Assembly: GCF_900104785.1 (NCBI RefSeq)
Contig: NZ_LT629733.1
Span: 2,202,501 to 2,266,500, forward strand
DNA length: 64,000 nucleotides
Direction of reading: 5' to 3'
Source: Formosa sp. Hel1_31_208
GTDB lineage: Bacteria > Bacteroidota > Bacteroidia > Flavobacteriales > Flavobacteriaceae
A program made the translations under genes and the position numbers. Under the pieces are notes generated by a model, which did not search any database, was not told the origin of the DNA, and worked only from the letters and a program-made list of their open reading frames with translations. Positions 18,568 through 28,427 of this stretch are shown in pieces. Position 1 is the stretch's first letter, and each line of letters opens with the position of its first letter.

Positions 18568-19570
18568 AGAAAAAATCCTTTTAATTACTGGAGGAACAGG
18601 TTCATTTGGTAATGCAGTTTTAGATCGGTTTTTAGATACTAATATCAAAGAAATTCGAATTTTCAGTAGAGATGAAAAAAAGCAAGACGACATGAGAAAT
18701 CGTCTTCAAAATGACAAAGTCAAGTTTTATATTGGTGATGTTAGAGACTTTAGCAGTATTGATAGAGCCATGAATGGCGCAGATTATGTTTTTCATGCTG
18801 CTGCTCTAAAACAGGTTCCTTCTTGTGAATTCTTTCCTATTGAAGCTACTAAAACAAATGTTTTTGGTACTCAGAATACTATTGATGCTGCAATTAAAAA
18901 TAAAGTTGAAAAAATTATTTGTTTAAGTACTGATAAAGCGGCCTATCCTATTAATGCAATGGGCATAAGTAAGGCGCTCATGGAGAAAGTCGCTATCGCA
19001 GCCTCAAGAAATATCTTACACGACAGCACTACCGTATGTCTGACAAGGTATGGTAATGTCATGGCATCAAGAGGTTCTGTAATACCACTTTTTGTAAAGC
19101 AAATAAAAGAAAATATGCCTCTCACAATTACAGATCCAAATATGACTCGATTCTTGATGTCTTTAGAGGATGCTGTTGATTTGGTATTATTCGCTTTTAA
19201 AAATGGAAAACAAGGAGATCTTTTTGTAAATAAGGCTCCTGCTAGTACAATAGGAGATCTGGCAGCTGCACTACGAGATATATTTAATGCTCGAAATGAG
19301 ATTAAAATTATTGGAACGAGACATGGCGAAAAATTATATGAAACGCTTTGTACCCGTGAAGAAATGCAAAAAGCAGAAGACATGGGTGATTTTTATAGAA
19401 TCCCAGCCGACAATAGAGATTTAAATTACAACAGGTATTTTTCGGAAGGTGAAAAAAATATAAGTGAAATAGAAGATTACCATTCTCATAACACAACGCA
19501 GTTAACTCAAGATACTTTAAAACAAACGCTTTTAAATCTAAAATTTATTAAAGACAATTTAAATGACTAA
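18560..19570 (+). CDS. capE: UDP-GlcNAc 4,6-dehydratase/5-epimerase, CapE type
   Basis: 336 residues, extended SDR. NAD-binding LITGGTGSFGNAVL at the N-terminus; the catalytic segment NAMGISKALMEK has the Met-x-x-x-Lys variant found in inverting dehydratases of the CapE/FlaA1 group. It also has AALKQVPSCEFFP and TRYGNVMASRGSVIP, typical of these enzymes. It begins UDP-L-FucNAc synthesis, acting on UDP-GlcNAc. CapF- and CapG-type genes follow directly. It overlaps the next gene by 8 nt. Confidence 0.92.
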   Translation: MFKEKILLITGGTGSFGNAVLDRFLDTNIKEIRIFSRDEKKQDDMRNRLQNDKVKFYIGDVRDFSSIDRAMNGADYVFHAAALKQVPSCEFFPIEATKTNVFGTQNTIDAAIKNKVEKIICLSTDKAAYPINAMGISKALMEKVAIAASRNILHDSTTVCLTRYGNVMASRGSVIPLFVKQIKENMPLTITDPNMTRFLMSLEDAVDLVLFAFKNGKQGDLFVNKAPASTIGDLAAALRDIFNARNEIKIIGTRHGEKLYETLCTREEMQKAEDMGDFYRIPADNRDLNYNRYFSEGEKNISEIEDYHSHNTTQLTQDTLKQTLLNLKFIKDNLND

Positions 19571-19994
19571 TGAACATCAACTAATTAAGGGTGATCTTTT
19601 TACCGATGACCGCGGTTCTTTATCATGTATTAATGAGTTTTCATTAAAACCAATTGTCCGATTTTATGAAATCACACCAAAAAATACCTCTATCATCAGA
19701 GCATGGCAAGCACATAAAAATGAATGTAAATGGTTTTATTGCACTCAAGGATCTTTCAAGGTGAATGTGATTAAATTGGATTCTTTTGAAAATCCTTCTG
19801 AAGATTTGACGGTGCATACCTACGAATTAAATTCTGAACAACCACAAGTGCTTTTTATACCAGGTGGTTATGCGAACGGATTCAAAGCATCATCCGAAGG
19901 ATCCAAACTCATGGTGTTTTCAGATTTTGAGCTTGAAGCCTCAAAGCGTGACGATTTTAGATTTGAAACTAACAAATGGATAAATAAATGGTAA
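19563..19994 (+). CDS. Cupin sugar epimerase-like protein (WxcM/RmlC-like)
   Basis: 143 residues forming a single cupin domain. FTDDRGSLSCINEF and RAWQAHKNECKWFYCTQGSFKV resemble the 3,5-epimerase/WxcM group, and PQVLFIPGGYANGFKA is the second cupin motif. It probably epimerises or isomerises a nucleotide 4-keto-6-deoxy sugar, but catalytic residues cannot be assigned with certainty. It lies between capE and capF with overlaps of a few nt, so it serves the same sugar pathway or protects an intermediate. Confidence 0.75.
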   Translation: MTNEHQLIKGDLFTDDRGSLSCINEFSLKPIVRFYEITPKNTSIIRAWQAHKNECKWFYCTQGSFKVNVIKLDSFENPSEDLTVHTYELNSEQPQVLFIPGGYANGFKASSEGSKLMVFSDFELEASKRDDFRFETNKWINKW

Positions 19995-19995
19995 A

Positions 19996-21129
19996 ATGAT
20001 GAAAATTGGAATTACAGGTCAGAACGGATTTATTGGAAATCATCTCTTTACAACCTTAAGTCTAGATGACACCATTGAGTTGATACATTTTGAACGCCAT
20101 TTCTTTGAACAAGAGGATGTATTGCAAACTTTTGTTTCCCATTGTGATGTCATAGTTCATCTCGCAGCGATGAACAGACATGAGAATCCACAAGTCATTT
20201 ATGACACTAATGTTTCCTTAGTATCGAAACTTATCAGTGCTTGTGAAAAAACAAATTCTACACCGCATATCATATTCTCTTCTTCCTCACAAGAATTACA
20301 AGATAATCTTTATGGACAATCAAAAAAAGAAGGTAAAGCGTTACTAGAAAAATGGGCATTACATTCTAAAGGAAAAATCACCTCGTTAACCATTCCAAAT
20401 GTGTTTGGACCTTTTGGAAAACCAAATTACAATTCCTTTATAGCAACATTTTGCTATAAATTAACCCATAATGAAGTTCCTGAAGTTCATGTTGATTCCA
20501 ACGTAAATCTTATTTATATAAATGAGCTCGTTGCTACATGTATTGCTGTTATTAAAGGAACCATAGACACTATCGAGTTTAACACGTCGTGTTTTGATTA
20601 TGTGGTACCTCATACAAGTTCCAATAAAGTATCCCATATTTTAAATTTACTTATCACTTTTAAGGAGGATTATTTAATGAAGGGTATTTTCCCTTCCTTA
20701 GAAGATCCATTTGAAAAAGCATTATTTAATACCTTTAGGTGTTATATACCAGAAAATCATTTTCCTGTGCGTTTTCAAAAACATACAGATCCTAGAGGTA
20801 GTTTTGTTGAAATTGCAAGAACAAACACAAGTGGACAGTTTTCATTTTCAACAACAGTTCCTGGTATTACACGAGGAAATCACTTTCATACCAGAAAAGC
20901 TGAGCGCTTTGCTGTGATAAGTGGAAAAGCATTAATACAATTGCGTAAAATTGGAACCAATAAAGTCATAGATTATTATCTGGATGGAGAGCATCCAGCT
21001 TATGTTGATATGCCGATTTGGTATACTCACAATATTAAAAATATCGGAGATACAGAACTTGTAACCTTATTTTGGATTAACGAGCCTTATAATCCCGAAG
21101 ATGCAGATACTTATTTTGAAACCGTATAA
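19996..21129 (+). CDS. capF: Bifunctional reductase/epimerase, CapF type
   Basis: 377 residues. The N-terminal half is an SDR with ITGQNGFIGNHL and SSSSQELQDNLYGQSKKEG (Ser and YxxxK). The C-terminal half (about 255-377) is a cupin with RGNHFHTRKAERFAVISG and PIWYTHNIKNIG. This two-domain form matches CapF, where the cupin part carries out C3 epimerisation and the SDR part reduces the 4-keto group to give UDP-N-acetyl-6-deoxy-L-talose. Order capE-capF-capG is kept apart from the inserted cupin gene. Confidence 0.92.
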   Translation: MMKIGITGQNGFIGNHLFTTLSLDDTIELIHFERHFFEQEDVLQTFVSHCDVIVHLAAMNRHENPQVIYDTNVSLVSKLISACEKTNSTPHIIFSSSSQELQDNLYGQSKKEGKALLEKWALHSKGKITSLTIPNVFGPFGKPNYNSFIATFCYKLTHNEVPEVHVDSNVNLIYINELVATCIAVIKGTIDTIEFNTSCFDYVVPHTSSNKVSHILNLLITFKEDYLMKGIFPSLEDPFEKALFNTFRCYIPENHFPVRFQKHTDPRGSFVEIARTNTSGQFSFSTTVPGITRGNHFHTRKAERFAVISGKALIQLRKIGTNKVIDYYLDGEHPAYVDMPIWYTHNIKNIGDTELVTLFWINEPYNPEDADTYFETV

Positions 21130-21132
21130 GTC

Positions 21133-22266
21133 ATGAAAAAATTAAAAATTGTTACAGTAGTAGGTACACGACCTGAAATCATTAGACTATCGTGTGTGAT
21201 TTTAGCTCTAGATAGAAATGAAGCCATAGATCATGTATTAATACATACAGGTCAGAACTATGATTATGAGCTTAATGAAATATTTTTTGATGATTTAGGA
21301 CTTCGGAAACCAGACCACTTCCTGAATGCTGCAAAAGGATCTGCTATCGAAACTATTGGACAAATATTAATTAATATTGACCCCTTGCTAGAAAAAGAAC
21401 ATCCAGATGCTTTTCTTGTATTAGGTGACACTAATAGTTGTTTAGCAGCGATTAGCGCCAAGAAACGAAAAATTCCTGTTTTTCATATGGAAGCGGGAAA
21501 TCGATGTTTTGATCAGCGTGTTCCAGAAGAAACCAACAGACGAATTGTAGATCACCTAGCCGATATTAATTTAACCTATAGCGATATTGCGCGAGAATAC
21601 TTATTAAGAGAAGGGCTACCTGCTGACAGAGTCATTAAAACTGGAAGTCCCATGTTTGAGGTATTGCACAGATATTTGGATAAAATTAAAACATCAGATG
21701 TACTCAAGCGCTTGAATCTTGAAGACGGAAAATATTTCGTTGTCTCTGCACATAGAGAGGAAAACATTAACAGTGACACAAACTTTAATGCGCTTATAGA
21801 AAGCCTAAATACTATTGCTTATACGTATAAATTCCCAATAATCGTTTCAACACATCCGAGAACTCGAAATATGATAGATTCGAAAAAAATTAAGGTGCGT
21901 GATGAAATTGTATTCATGAAACCCTTAGGATTTAACGATTATAATGCATTGCAGCGTCATGCTTTTGCGGTACTTTCTGATAGTGGTACTATTTCTGAAG
22001 AATCATCAATTTTAAATTTCCCTGCGTTAAATATACGAGAAGCTCACGAACGCCCAGAGGCTATGGAAGAGGCTGCGGTTATGATGGTAGGTTTGAAATC
22101 TGAACGTATATTACAAGGTTTAGCGGCTTTAAAAGTTCAAAAAAGAAACCCTGAACGGAATTTTAGGATGGTTGCAGATTATTCTATGCCTAATGTAAGT
22201 GAAAAAGTAGTTCGAATCATGATCTCTTATATCGATTATGTCAATAGAGTGGTTTGGTCTAAATAA
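21133..22266 (+). CDS. capG: UDP-N-acetyl-sugar 2-epimerase, CapG/WecB type
   Basis: 377 residues. VGTRPEIIRLS at the N-terminus, EAGNRCFDQRVPEETNRR, VSAHREEN and LSDSGTISEESS are signature segments of non-hydrolysing UDP-GlcNAc 2-epimerases. In this context it should convert the CapF product to UDP-L-FucNAc. The gene starts 3 nt after capF and is followed 7 nt later by a glycosyltransferase. Confidence 0.92.
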   Translation: MKKLKIVTVVGTRPEIIRLSCVILALDRNEAIDHVLIHTGQNYDYELNEIFFDDLGLRKPDHFLNAAKGSAIETIGQILINIDPLLEKEHPDAFLVLGDTNSCLAAISAKKRKIPVFHMEAGNRCFDQRVPEETNRRIVDHLADINLTYSDIAREYLLREGLPADRVIKTGSPMFEVLHRYLDKIKTSDVLKRLNLEDGKYFVVSAHREENINSDTNFNALIESLNTIAYTYKFPIIVSTHPRTRNMIDSKKIKVRDEIVFMKPLGFNDYNALQRHAFAVLSDSGTISEESSILNFPALNIREAHERPEAMEEAAVMMVGLKSERILQGLAALKVQKRNPERNFRMVADYSMPNVSEKVVRIMISYIDYVNRVVWSK

Positions 22267-22273
22267 TTAAAAG

Positions 22274-23512
22274 TTGAAGAAGGGTGTTTTTATATATAGT
22301 AATTTTGATTTCTCGGTAAAAAATGCTGGTGTAACACGAATGCTTTATTATGCACAAGCCTTGGCTAATAAAAACACAGCTGTCTATCTATTGACCTGTA
22401 GCGCTTCACCAATACATAAGAATACATTTAAAGAGATTCACCCCAATGTATTTATATTAAAAGATAATAACATCACACAAAGCTTTTTTGGTACTTTCAG
22501 ATTTATAAAAAATATATTTAAATTTTCGAAAGCACGTGCTGAAGAACAGTCGTTCTTATTCTACCCATCTCCTCTTGTTTATCTAGAAATCATTGCGCTT
22601 TTCTATTTGAAGTTTTTAAAAAAATGTAATGTCTATTACGAACTCAACGAAATTAGAAAATACACGTCCACTTTTCATGAAAAAACAAGTATAAAGCGTC
22701 CAAAGTACTCCATTAAAAAAATCATCTATATTGCTGTTTTTTCGACTTTAGAATGGTTGCTGCCTCATTATGATGGACTCATATGTATTTCCACTGCCAT
22801 TCAAACCTATGGTGATACATTTAACCGCTCTACAATTCGAATACCGATTTTAACAAATCCAGATTTAAAGAAAGAATTTTCTAGTGAAATTTATAGTCAA
22901 AAAGACGCATTTAATATAGGCTTCTCTGGTAGTATTCATCCAATAAAAGAGAACTTAACATCTTTTTTTAATGTGTTGGGAGAACTTAAGAAAAACGATT
23001 ATCCCTTTGCGTTTAACCTCTGTGGGTACATAGATAAAGAACATCATCATTTACTCTTCGAACAAATTGCAAAAGAATTAAATATTTCGGAGCATATTAA
23101 TTTTTATGGACATCTAAATGCAAAAGAGTTATCCACTTTTTTAAATCAGCAACAGTTATTAGTTATTCCAAGAGGATTTACGCTTCAAAATAATTATGGC
23201 TTTTCAACTAAACTGTCTGATTATCTTGATCATGGAAAGCCTGTTTTAGTAACTGATGTTAGTGATAATCATATGTTCATTAAAGATGGTGTCAATGGGT
23301 TTATTGTACCAACAGATGATAACAATAAAATGTATGATAAGCTAGTATACATAATGACTAACTACAATGCCATTTATGATGACATTCAGAAAAATGCCAA
23401 TGAGACTTCTAGAAATAGCTTCTATTATGAAAATTATTCTAAGAGTCTTCGTGACTTTTTGTTTAAAGCTTCTTATGGCAGTCAACATGAAAAAAATGTT
23501 TCAAACGTATAA
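22274..23512 (+). CDS. Family 4-like glycosyltransferase
   Basis: 412 residues, TTG start at 22274 (begins KKGVFIYSNFDFSVKNAGVTRM). GT-B fold: the N-terminal acceptor domain has an NAGVTRML loop, and the C-terminal domain has IGFSGSIHPIKENL and VIPRGFTLQNNYGFSTKLSDYLDHGKPV, matching the donor-binding region of group 1 transferases. It adds a sugar to the undecaprenyl-linked repeat on the cytoplasmic side. Donor and acceptor cannot be told from sequence. Confidence 0.8.
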   Translation: MKKGVFIYSNFDFSVKNAGVTRMLYYAQALANKNTAVYLLTCSASPIHKNTFKEIHPNVFILKDNNITQSFFGTFRFIKNIFKFSKARAEEQSFLFYPSPLVYLEIIALFYLKFLKKCNVYYELNEIRKYTSTFHEKTSIKRPKYSIKKIIYIAVFSTLEWLLPHYDGLICISTAIQTYGDTFNRSTIRIPILTNPDLKKEFSSEIYSQKDAFNIGFSGSIHPIKENLTSFFNVLGELKKNDYPFAFNLCGYIDKEHHHLLFEQIAKELNISEHINFYGHLNAKELSTFLNQQQLLVIPRGFTLQNNYGFSTKLSDYLDHGKPVLVTDVSDNHMFIKDGVNGFIVPTDDNNKMYDKLVYIMTNYNAIYDDIQKNANETSRNSFYYENYSKSLRDFLFKASYGSQHEKNVSNV

Positions 23513-23553
23513 TTAAGCAAATAAAGAAATCTATTCTATAGAAGGGTAAAAAA

Positions 23554-24702
23554 ATGTCGCAAAAACCAAAACTCAGTATATTAACCATAGATTACGGTAC
23601 AGGCGGTACAGAACGATTTATAAGTTTGCTCCTACCCGAACTCATTGCTGATTTTGAGGTGACTTTAGTTATTTTTTATAACTATGTGGACTATGAGATA
23701 CCCAAAGAAGTCAATCTTATCATTTTAAAGCCTAATACCAAAAAGAAAAAGTCCTATCTGTTCAAGATTAAAAATTTTGCCTCTTTATTTTTTAAATATC
23801 GAAAATTCATTCAAACCGAACAGATAGACATATCATTCGCACTGTTACCTATTCCTAACATTATAAATAGTCTCATTCATATGAGTTTAAAAAATGTGCG
23901 AACGGTGATTAGTGAGCGCTGTTATCCGTCACTCATGTATCAGGGAATGCAACTCAAATTGGCGACATTAGTTTTCCCCATTTTTTATAATAAAAACGAT
24001 GCCTTGTTTTCTAATTCTGAACATATCAACGCAGATTTAAAATCTAATTTTGGAGTTAAAATTCCGATGAACGTCATTTATAATCCCATTGATACGGATG
24101 ATACATTAAAAGTTCATTCTAATGTTAAAAGTCAAATAGCACCATTAAAATTGGTTAGTACGGGCAGAATGTATAGTGCTAAAAACCAAAAATTGATACT
24201 TGAAGCTATAGGCTTATTAGATATTGGCGCTTTTGATTTGACCATCTTTGGAATAGGGCAATTGAGTGATACATTGACATCGCAAGCCAAGGCGTTACAT
24301 TTAGAACCTTATTTTCATCAGCCCGGTAAAGTAAGTGATATAAAAGACCGTCTCATTCAGTATGATTGCTTTATTTTGTCTTCCAATACAGAAGGGTTTC
24401 CTAATGTATTATTAGAAGCGTTATCTGTAGGTTTGCCTGTCATTTCAACAAATTGTCTTTCTGGACCTCTAGAGATGCTGAATGATAATGAACCCATTGA
24501 GATCATAATGGGAACCTTCTTTAAAGCTAAATATGGAATTTTGGTTAATGTCAATGATGCTTTAGGATTATCTAAAGCTATTCAGTATTATTCAGATCAT
24601 CCAGATGAGCGTCAAAAATATAGTAAGTTAGCTTTTGAAAGAGCTAAATCTTATAACATGTACAAAATCTATAATCAGGTTAGAGACTTGTTAATGAATT
24701 AA
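23554..24702 (+). CDS. Group 1 glycosyltransferase
   Basis: 382 residues, GT-B fold. The start has ILTIDYGTGGTERFISLLLPEL, a nucleotide-loop Gly motif; the C-terminal half has LVSTGRMYSAKNQKLILEA and the E-x7-E-like segment SSNTEGFPNVLLEALSVGLP. It belongs to the GT4 group that includes N-acetylgalactosaminyl and glucosyl transferases. It is 41 nt after the previous transferase and 4 nt before asnB. Confidence 0.85.
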   Translation: MSQKPKLSILTIDYGTGGTERFISLLLPELIADFEVTLVIFYNYVDYEIPKEVNLIILKPNTKKKKSYLFKIKNFASLFFKYRKFIQTEQIDISFALLPIPNIINSLIHMSLKNVRTVISERCYPSLMYQGMQLKLATLVFPIFYNKNDALFSNSEHINADLKSNFGVKIPMNVIYNPIDTDDTLKVHSNVKSQIAPLKLVSTGRMYSAKNQKLILEAIGLLDIGAFDLTIFGIGQLSDTLTSQAKALHLEPYFHQPGKVSDIKDRLIQYDCFILSSNTEGFPNVLLEALSVGLPVISTNCLSGPLEMLNDNEPIEIIMGTFFKAKYGILVNVNDALGLSKAIQYYSDHPDERQKYSKLAFERAKSYNMYKIYNQVRDLLMN

Positions 24703-24706
24703 TGAT

Positions 24707-26605
24707 ATGTGTGGAATTAACGGAATTATTACAACATCACAAGCTGACGAACAGCAACTAAAAAACAAACTGACTATGATGAATGATCTTATCATTCATC
24801 GTGGCCCAGATGATCATGGGACTTATATCAATACCTCTGAGAGTAGTTCAGTGGCTATGGGAATGAGACGCTTGTCTATTATTGATTTGCATTCTGGTCA
24901 TCAACCGATGTATTCTGAAGATAAGAAAATTTCCATCGTATTTAATGGAGAAATTTACAACTTCAAAGTTCTTAAAGCCCAGCTTATTTCCGAAGGTGTC
25001 ACCTTTCAAACCACAAGTGATACCGAGGTAATTATTAAATTATACCAGCAAAAAGGAACAGATGCATTTAAAGTGCTTGATGGGATGTACGGCTTAAGCA
25101 TTCATGATCAAAACTTAAATAAAGTCTTTATCGCTAGAGATTATTTTGGTGAAAAGCCACTATACTACTACCATCAAAATGATGCGTTTTATTGGGCTTC
25201 AGAGTTAAAATCAATTATAAACGTCATAGACCATAAGCCTCAAATAGATAAAAAAGGGCTTAATTTATTTTTTAGATTAACCTATATCCCTGCGCCTTAT
25301 ACCATTTACGAGGGTATTTCTAAATTGGAGCCTAATAATTTTATGACCTTTGATGTAGTCAAGAATACCTTTTCTATAGATACTATTCACGACGACCCTA
25401 AAAAGGAACCCTCTTCGTTAAGTTTTAATGCCGCTAAAAAACAAGTGCATGATATGGTTTACAAAAGTGTCGAGAGCAGATCTATATCAGATGTTCCATT
25501 GGGAACATTCTTGTCTGGCGGCGTTGATTCTTCAATTGTGTCCTACTGCTTAGCTTATATGACAGATGCAAAGATTGATACCTTTTCTATTGGTTTTGAG
25601 AAGAAATCATTCGACGAAACCGATAAGTCTCAAGTAATCGCTAAGCTTATTAACAGTAATCATCATGAATATATTATCAGTGAAAATGACCTCAAACACG
25701 ACATTGATAGCATCCTAAATAATTTCGACGAGCCTTTTGCAGATGATTCCTCGCTCCCAACCTATTTGCTCTCAAATCAAACAAAATCTCATGTAAAGGT
25801 AGCATTAACAGGAGATGGCGGAGACGAAATGTTTGGTGGTTATAACAAATATTACATCGGAAAACTCAATACAAAGTATACCAATATCATACCTAAAAGT
25901 GTGCATGGCATCATCAATACTTGGTCATCTAAACTCTTAAGTCGTAAAGATGATAGCAGAGGTTTTAAATACAAATTAAACAAACTGATAAAAGCGATAG
26001 ACTATAGTGATGGTTATTATTGGGATATCATCTCTCTCGCCTTTAGTTCAGAGGACATCAATTCATTTTTAAATCAGGACTATCAAGACCATTCCATGTT
26101 TGATTATTTTAAATCTGTTTCTGGCATTGAAAACCCTAAAACATTAAACGATTTTAGACGTATTGACAAGCATGTGAGTCTTGAAGGTGATATGCTTGTT
26201 AAAGTAGACCGAACCAGCATGCTTAACTCCTTAGAGTGTCGGTCTCCATTTTTAAATCGTGAGTTGTATGAATTTTCGTTAACCTTGCCCGAAGACTATT
26301 TACTTCATAATTGGAGTAAAAAACATATTTTAAAGGAAGCATTTAAAACTAATTTCCCAAAAGGATTTCTCGAAAAGTCGAAACAAGGCTTTGGAGTCCC
26401 TGTGGGTGATTGGTTACGTGGTCATTTAAAAAAAGAATTAATATCATATATTGACAGTGCTTTCTTAGAACGTCAGCATATCTTTAATACTACTGACATT
26501 AAAACACTTGTTGAAGCTCACTTGTCTGGAAAGCAGGACAATTCATTTAAAGTATGGACATTTTTCTGCTTTCAAAAATGGTATTCAAATACCTATTTAA
26601 ACTAA
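24707..26605 (+). CDS. asnB: Asparagine synthase-like glutamine amidotransferase
   Basis: 632 residues. MCGINGII places the catalytic Cys at position 2 of the class II glutaminase domain (residues 1-210). The synthase domain has the ATP loop FLSGGVDSS near residue 265 and TGDGGDEMFGGY. AsnB copies in polysaccharide loci usually amidate a uronic acid or similar carboxyl group on the glycan, rather than make asparagine. That role is inferred from context only. Confidence 0.9.
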   Translation: MCGINGIITTSQADEQQLKNKLTMMNDLIIHRGPDDHGTYINTSESSSVAMGMRRLSIIDLHSGHQPMYSEDKKISIVFNGEIYNFKVLKAQLISEGVTFQTTSDTEVIIKLYQQKGTDAFKVLDGMYGLSIHDQNLNKVFIARDYFGEKPLYYYHQNDAFYWASELKSIINVIDHKPQIDKKGLNLFFRLTYIPAPYTIYEGISKLEPNNFMTFDVVKNTFSIDTIHDDPKKEPSSLSFNAAKKQVHDMVYKSVESRSISDVPLGTFLSGGVDSSIVSYCLAYMTDAKIDTFSIGFEKKSFDETDKSQVIAKLINSNHHEYIISENDLKHDIDSILNNFDEPFADDSSLPTYLLSNQTKSHVKVALTGDGGDEMFGGYNKYYIGKLNTKYTNIIPKSVHGIINTWSSKLLSRKDDSRGFKYKLNKLIKAIDYSDGYYWDIISLAFSSEDINSFLNQDYQDHSMFDYFKSVSGIENPKTLNDFRRIDKHVSLEGDMLVKVDRTSMLNSLECRSPFLNRELYEFSLTLPEDYLLHNWSKKHILKEAFKTNFPKGFLEKSKQGFGVPVGDWLRGHLKKELISYIDSAFLERQHIFNTTDIKTLVEAHLSGKQDNSFKVWTFFCFQKWYSNTYLN

Positions 26606-26643
26606 ATAATTCCTCACTTTTGTAGCATCAAGCAATACCTATT

Positions 26644-27789
26644 TTGAAAAAACTGATACGCATAACCACGGTACCTTCATCACTTAGAACATTACTAAGA
26701 GGTCAATCCCGTTTTATGAGTTCATATTTTGAAGTGATTGGTGTATCAGGTGATGGAGAGGCATTGGCTGAAGTGAGACAAAATGAAGGTATTAAGACGC
26801 ACGTTATAGAGATGACACGCTCTATTACACCTTTCAAAGATTTGAAGGCGACATACAAACTGTATCGGTTTTTTAAAACCGAAAAGCCTTTTATTGTGCA
26901 TACGCATACGCCAAAAGCTGGAACACTTGGCATGTTAGCCGCCAAACTTGCTAAGGTTCCACATCGTTTGCATACCATAGCTGGTTTACCCCTTCTTGAA
27001 ACTTCTGGCTTAAAACGAACTCTCTTAGATTGGGTAGAAAAATTCACCTATAGCTGTGCGACTAAAATTTTGCCAAATTCCTTCGGTCTTGAGCAGATTA
27101 TCATAGATCATAAGTATACCAATCGTGATAAACTCTTTGTTATTGGAAATGGAAGCTCAAATGGCATTGATTCTGCCCATTATGATGCCGCTCATGTTTC
27201 CGAAGAACAACAAACACAATTAAAGCACGTGCTGGGTATTACTGATACGGATACTGTTTTTATATTCATTGGAAGAATTGTAAAAGACAAGGGTCTCAAT
27301 GAATTAGTTCATGCTTTTAATCGCTTGTCACAACAACAGCAGCATTGTAAATTACTATTAGTCGGTCCGAGAGAAAATCATTTGGATCCGCTCTTACCCG
27401 AAACGGAACAATTAATTGAAGCTAATCCTGCTATTTTGGCTGTAGGCGTTCAAAAAGATATTAGGCCTTATGTGGCTATATCACATGTGCTCACTTTTCC
27501 TAGTTATCGTGAAGGGTTTCCAAATGTGGTGTTACAATGTAGCTGTATGGAACTGCCTTGCATCGTTTCTGATATAAATGGCTGTAATGAGGTGATTGAA
27601 AACAATGTAAACGGATTAATCATTCCTGTAAAAAATGAATTAGCTTTGGAGCGTGCTATGCAGTACATGATTGATCATCCTGAAAAGAGGAACAGCATGA
27701 TACAACACACACGGTCTCGTATTTTAGAACGTTATGAGCAACAGTTTGTTTGGAATGAAATTCTGAAATTTTATAAAAGTTTAGACTAA
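26644..27789 (+). CDS. PglA-like group 1 glycosyltransferase
   Basis: 381 residues, TTG start at 26644 (KKLIRITTVPSSLRTLL). Features are HTHTPKAGTLGMLAAKLAKVPHR-type N-domain and FIGRIVKDKGLNELVHAF plus PSYREGFPNVVLQCSCMELP in the donor domain. The family includes PglA and CapM-like enzymes that add the second sugar to a C6-amino or deoxy sugar on undecaprenyl diphosphate. It overlaps the initiating transferase gene by 1 nt, consistent with acting just after it. Confidence 0.85.
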   Translation: MKKLIRITTVPSSLRTLLRGQSRFMSSYFEVIGVSGDGEALAEVRQNEGIKTHVIEMTRSITPFKDLKATYKLYRFFKTEKPFIVHTHTPKAGTLGMLAAKLAKVPHRLHTIAGLPLLETSGLKRTLLDWVEKFTYSCATKILPNSFGLEQIIIDHKYTNRDKLFVIGNGSSNGIDSAHYDAAHVSEEQQTQLKHVLGITDTDTVFIFIGRIVKDKGLNELVHAFNRLSQQQQHCKLLLVGPRENHLDPLLPETEQLIEANPAILAVGVQKDIRPYVAISHVLTFPSYREGFPNVVLQCSCMELPCIVSDINGCNEVIENNVNGLIIPVKNELALERAMQYMIDHPEKRNSMIQHTRSRILERYEQQFVWNEILKFYKSLD

Positions 27790-28427
27790 TGTCTGTTTAT
27801 AAACACATTATAAAACCATGTTTTGATGTCCTCGCGGCATCTATAGGCTTTTTATTACTTTTTCCAATCTTTGCAACGACTTGGTTTGTATTAATGATTA
27901 CGAATAAGGGCAAAGCTTTTTTTTATCAGGCGCGTCCGGGTAAAAACGAGCGCATTTTTAAAATCATTAAGTTTAAGACTATGAATGACAACACTGATGC
28001 GAATGGCCTGCTGTTAGAGCCTTCAGAACGATTAACGAAAGTAGGTGTTTTTGTTCGTAAATACTCCTTAGATGAAATCCCACAACTACTCAATGTCATT
28101 AAAGGTGACATGAGTCTTATTGGTCCCAGACCTTTATTAATACGCTATTTGCCACGATATAATGCTATTCAAAAACAACGTCATGATATCAAACCTGGCA
28201 TAACGGGATGGGCTCAAGTTAATGGTAGAAATGCCATTTCGTGGGAACAAAAATTTGAATTTGATGTGTGGTATGTAAAACACATGTCATTCTTTTTAGA
28301 TTTAAAAATACTGTTTAAAACCGTGTATAAGGTGTTTAAAAAAGATGGTATTTATAGTGTAGATAACGATATTGTACCCGATTTTACAGGGACACAAACT
28401 AATGAAAACACAAGCCATGGCAATTAA
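27789..28427 (+). CDS. Initiating phosphoglycosyl transferase, PglC type
   Basis: 212 residues, the short monotopic form. One re-entrant hydrophobic helix (about residues 12-34) is followed by IFKIIKFKTMND and the catalytic Asp-Glu in SLDEIPQLLNVIKGDMSLIG, then GPRPLL and PGITGWAQVNGRN. It moves a sugar-1-phosphate onto undecaprenyl phosphate to start the repeat unit. The short form and the neighbouring PglA-like and PglF-like genes suggest a diNAcBac-like or QuiNAc4N-like first sugar. Confidence 0.92.
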   Translation: MSVYKHIIKPCFDVLAASIGFLLLFPIFATTWFVLMITNKGKAFFYQARPGKNERIFKIIKFKTMNDNTDANGLLLEPSERLTKVGVFVRKYSLDEIPQLLNVIKGDMSLIGPRPLLIRYLPRYNAIQKQRHDIKPGITGWAQVNGRNAISWEQKFEFDVWYVKHMSFFLDLKILFKTVYKVFKKDGIYSVDNDIVPDFTGTQTNENTSHGN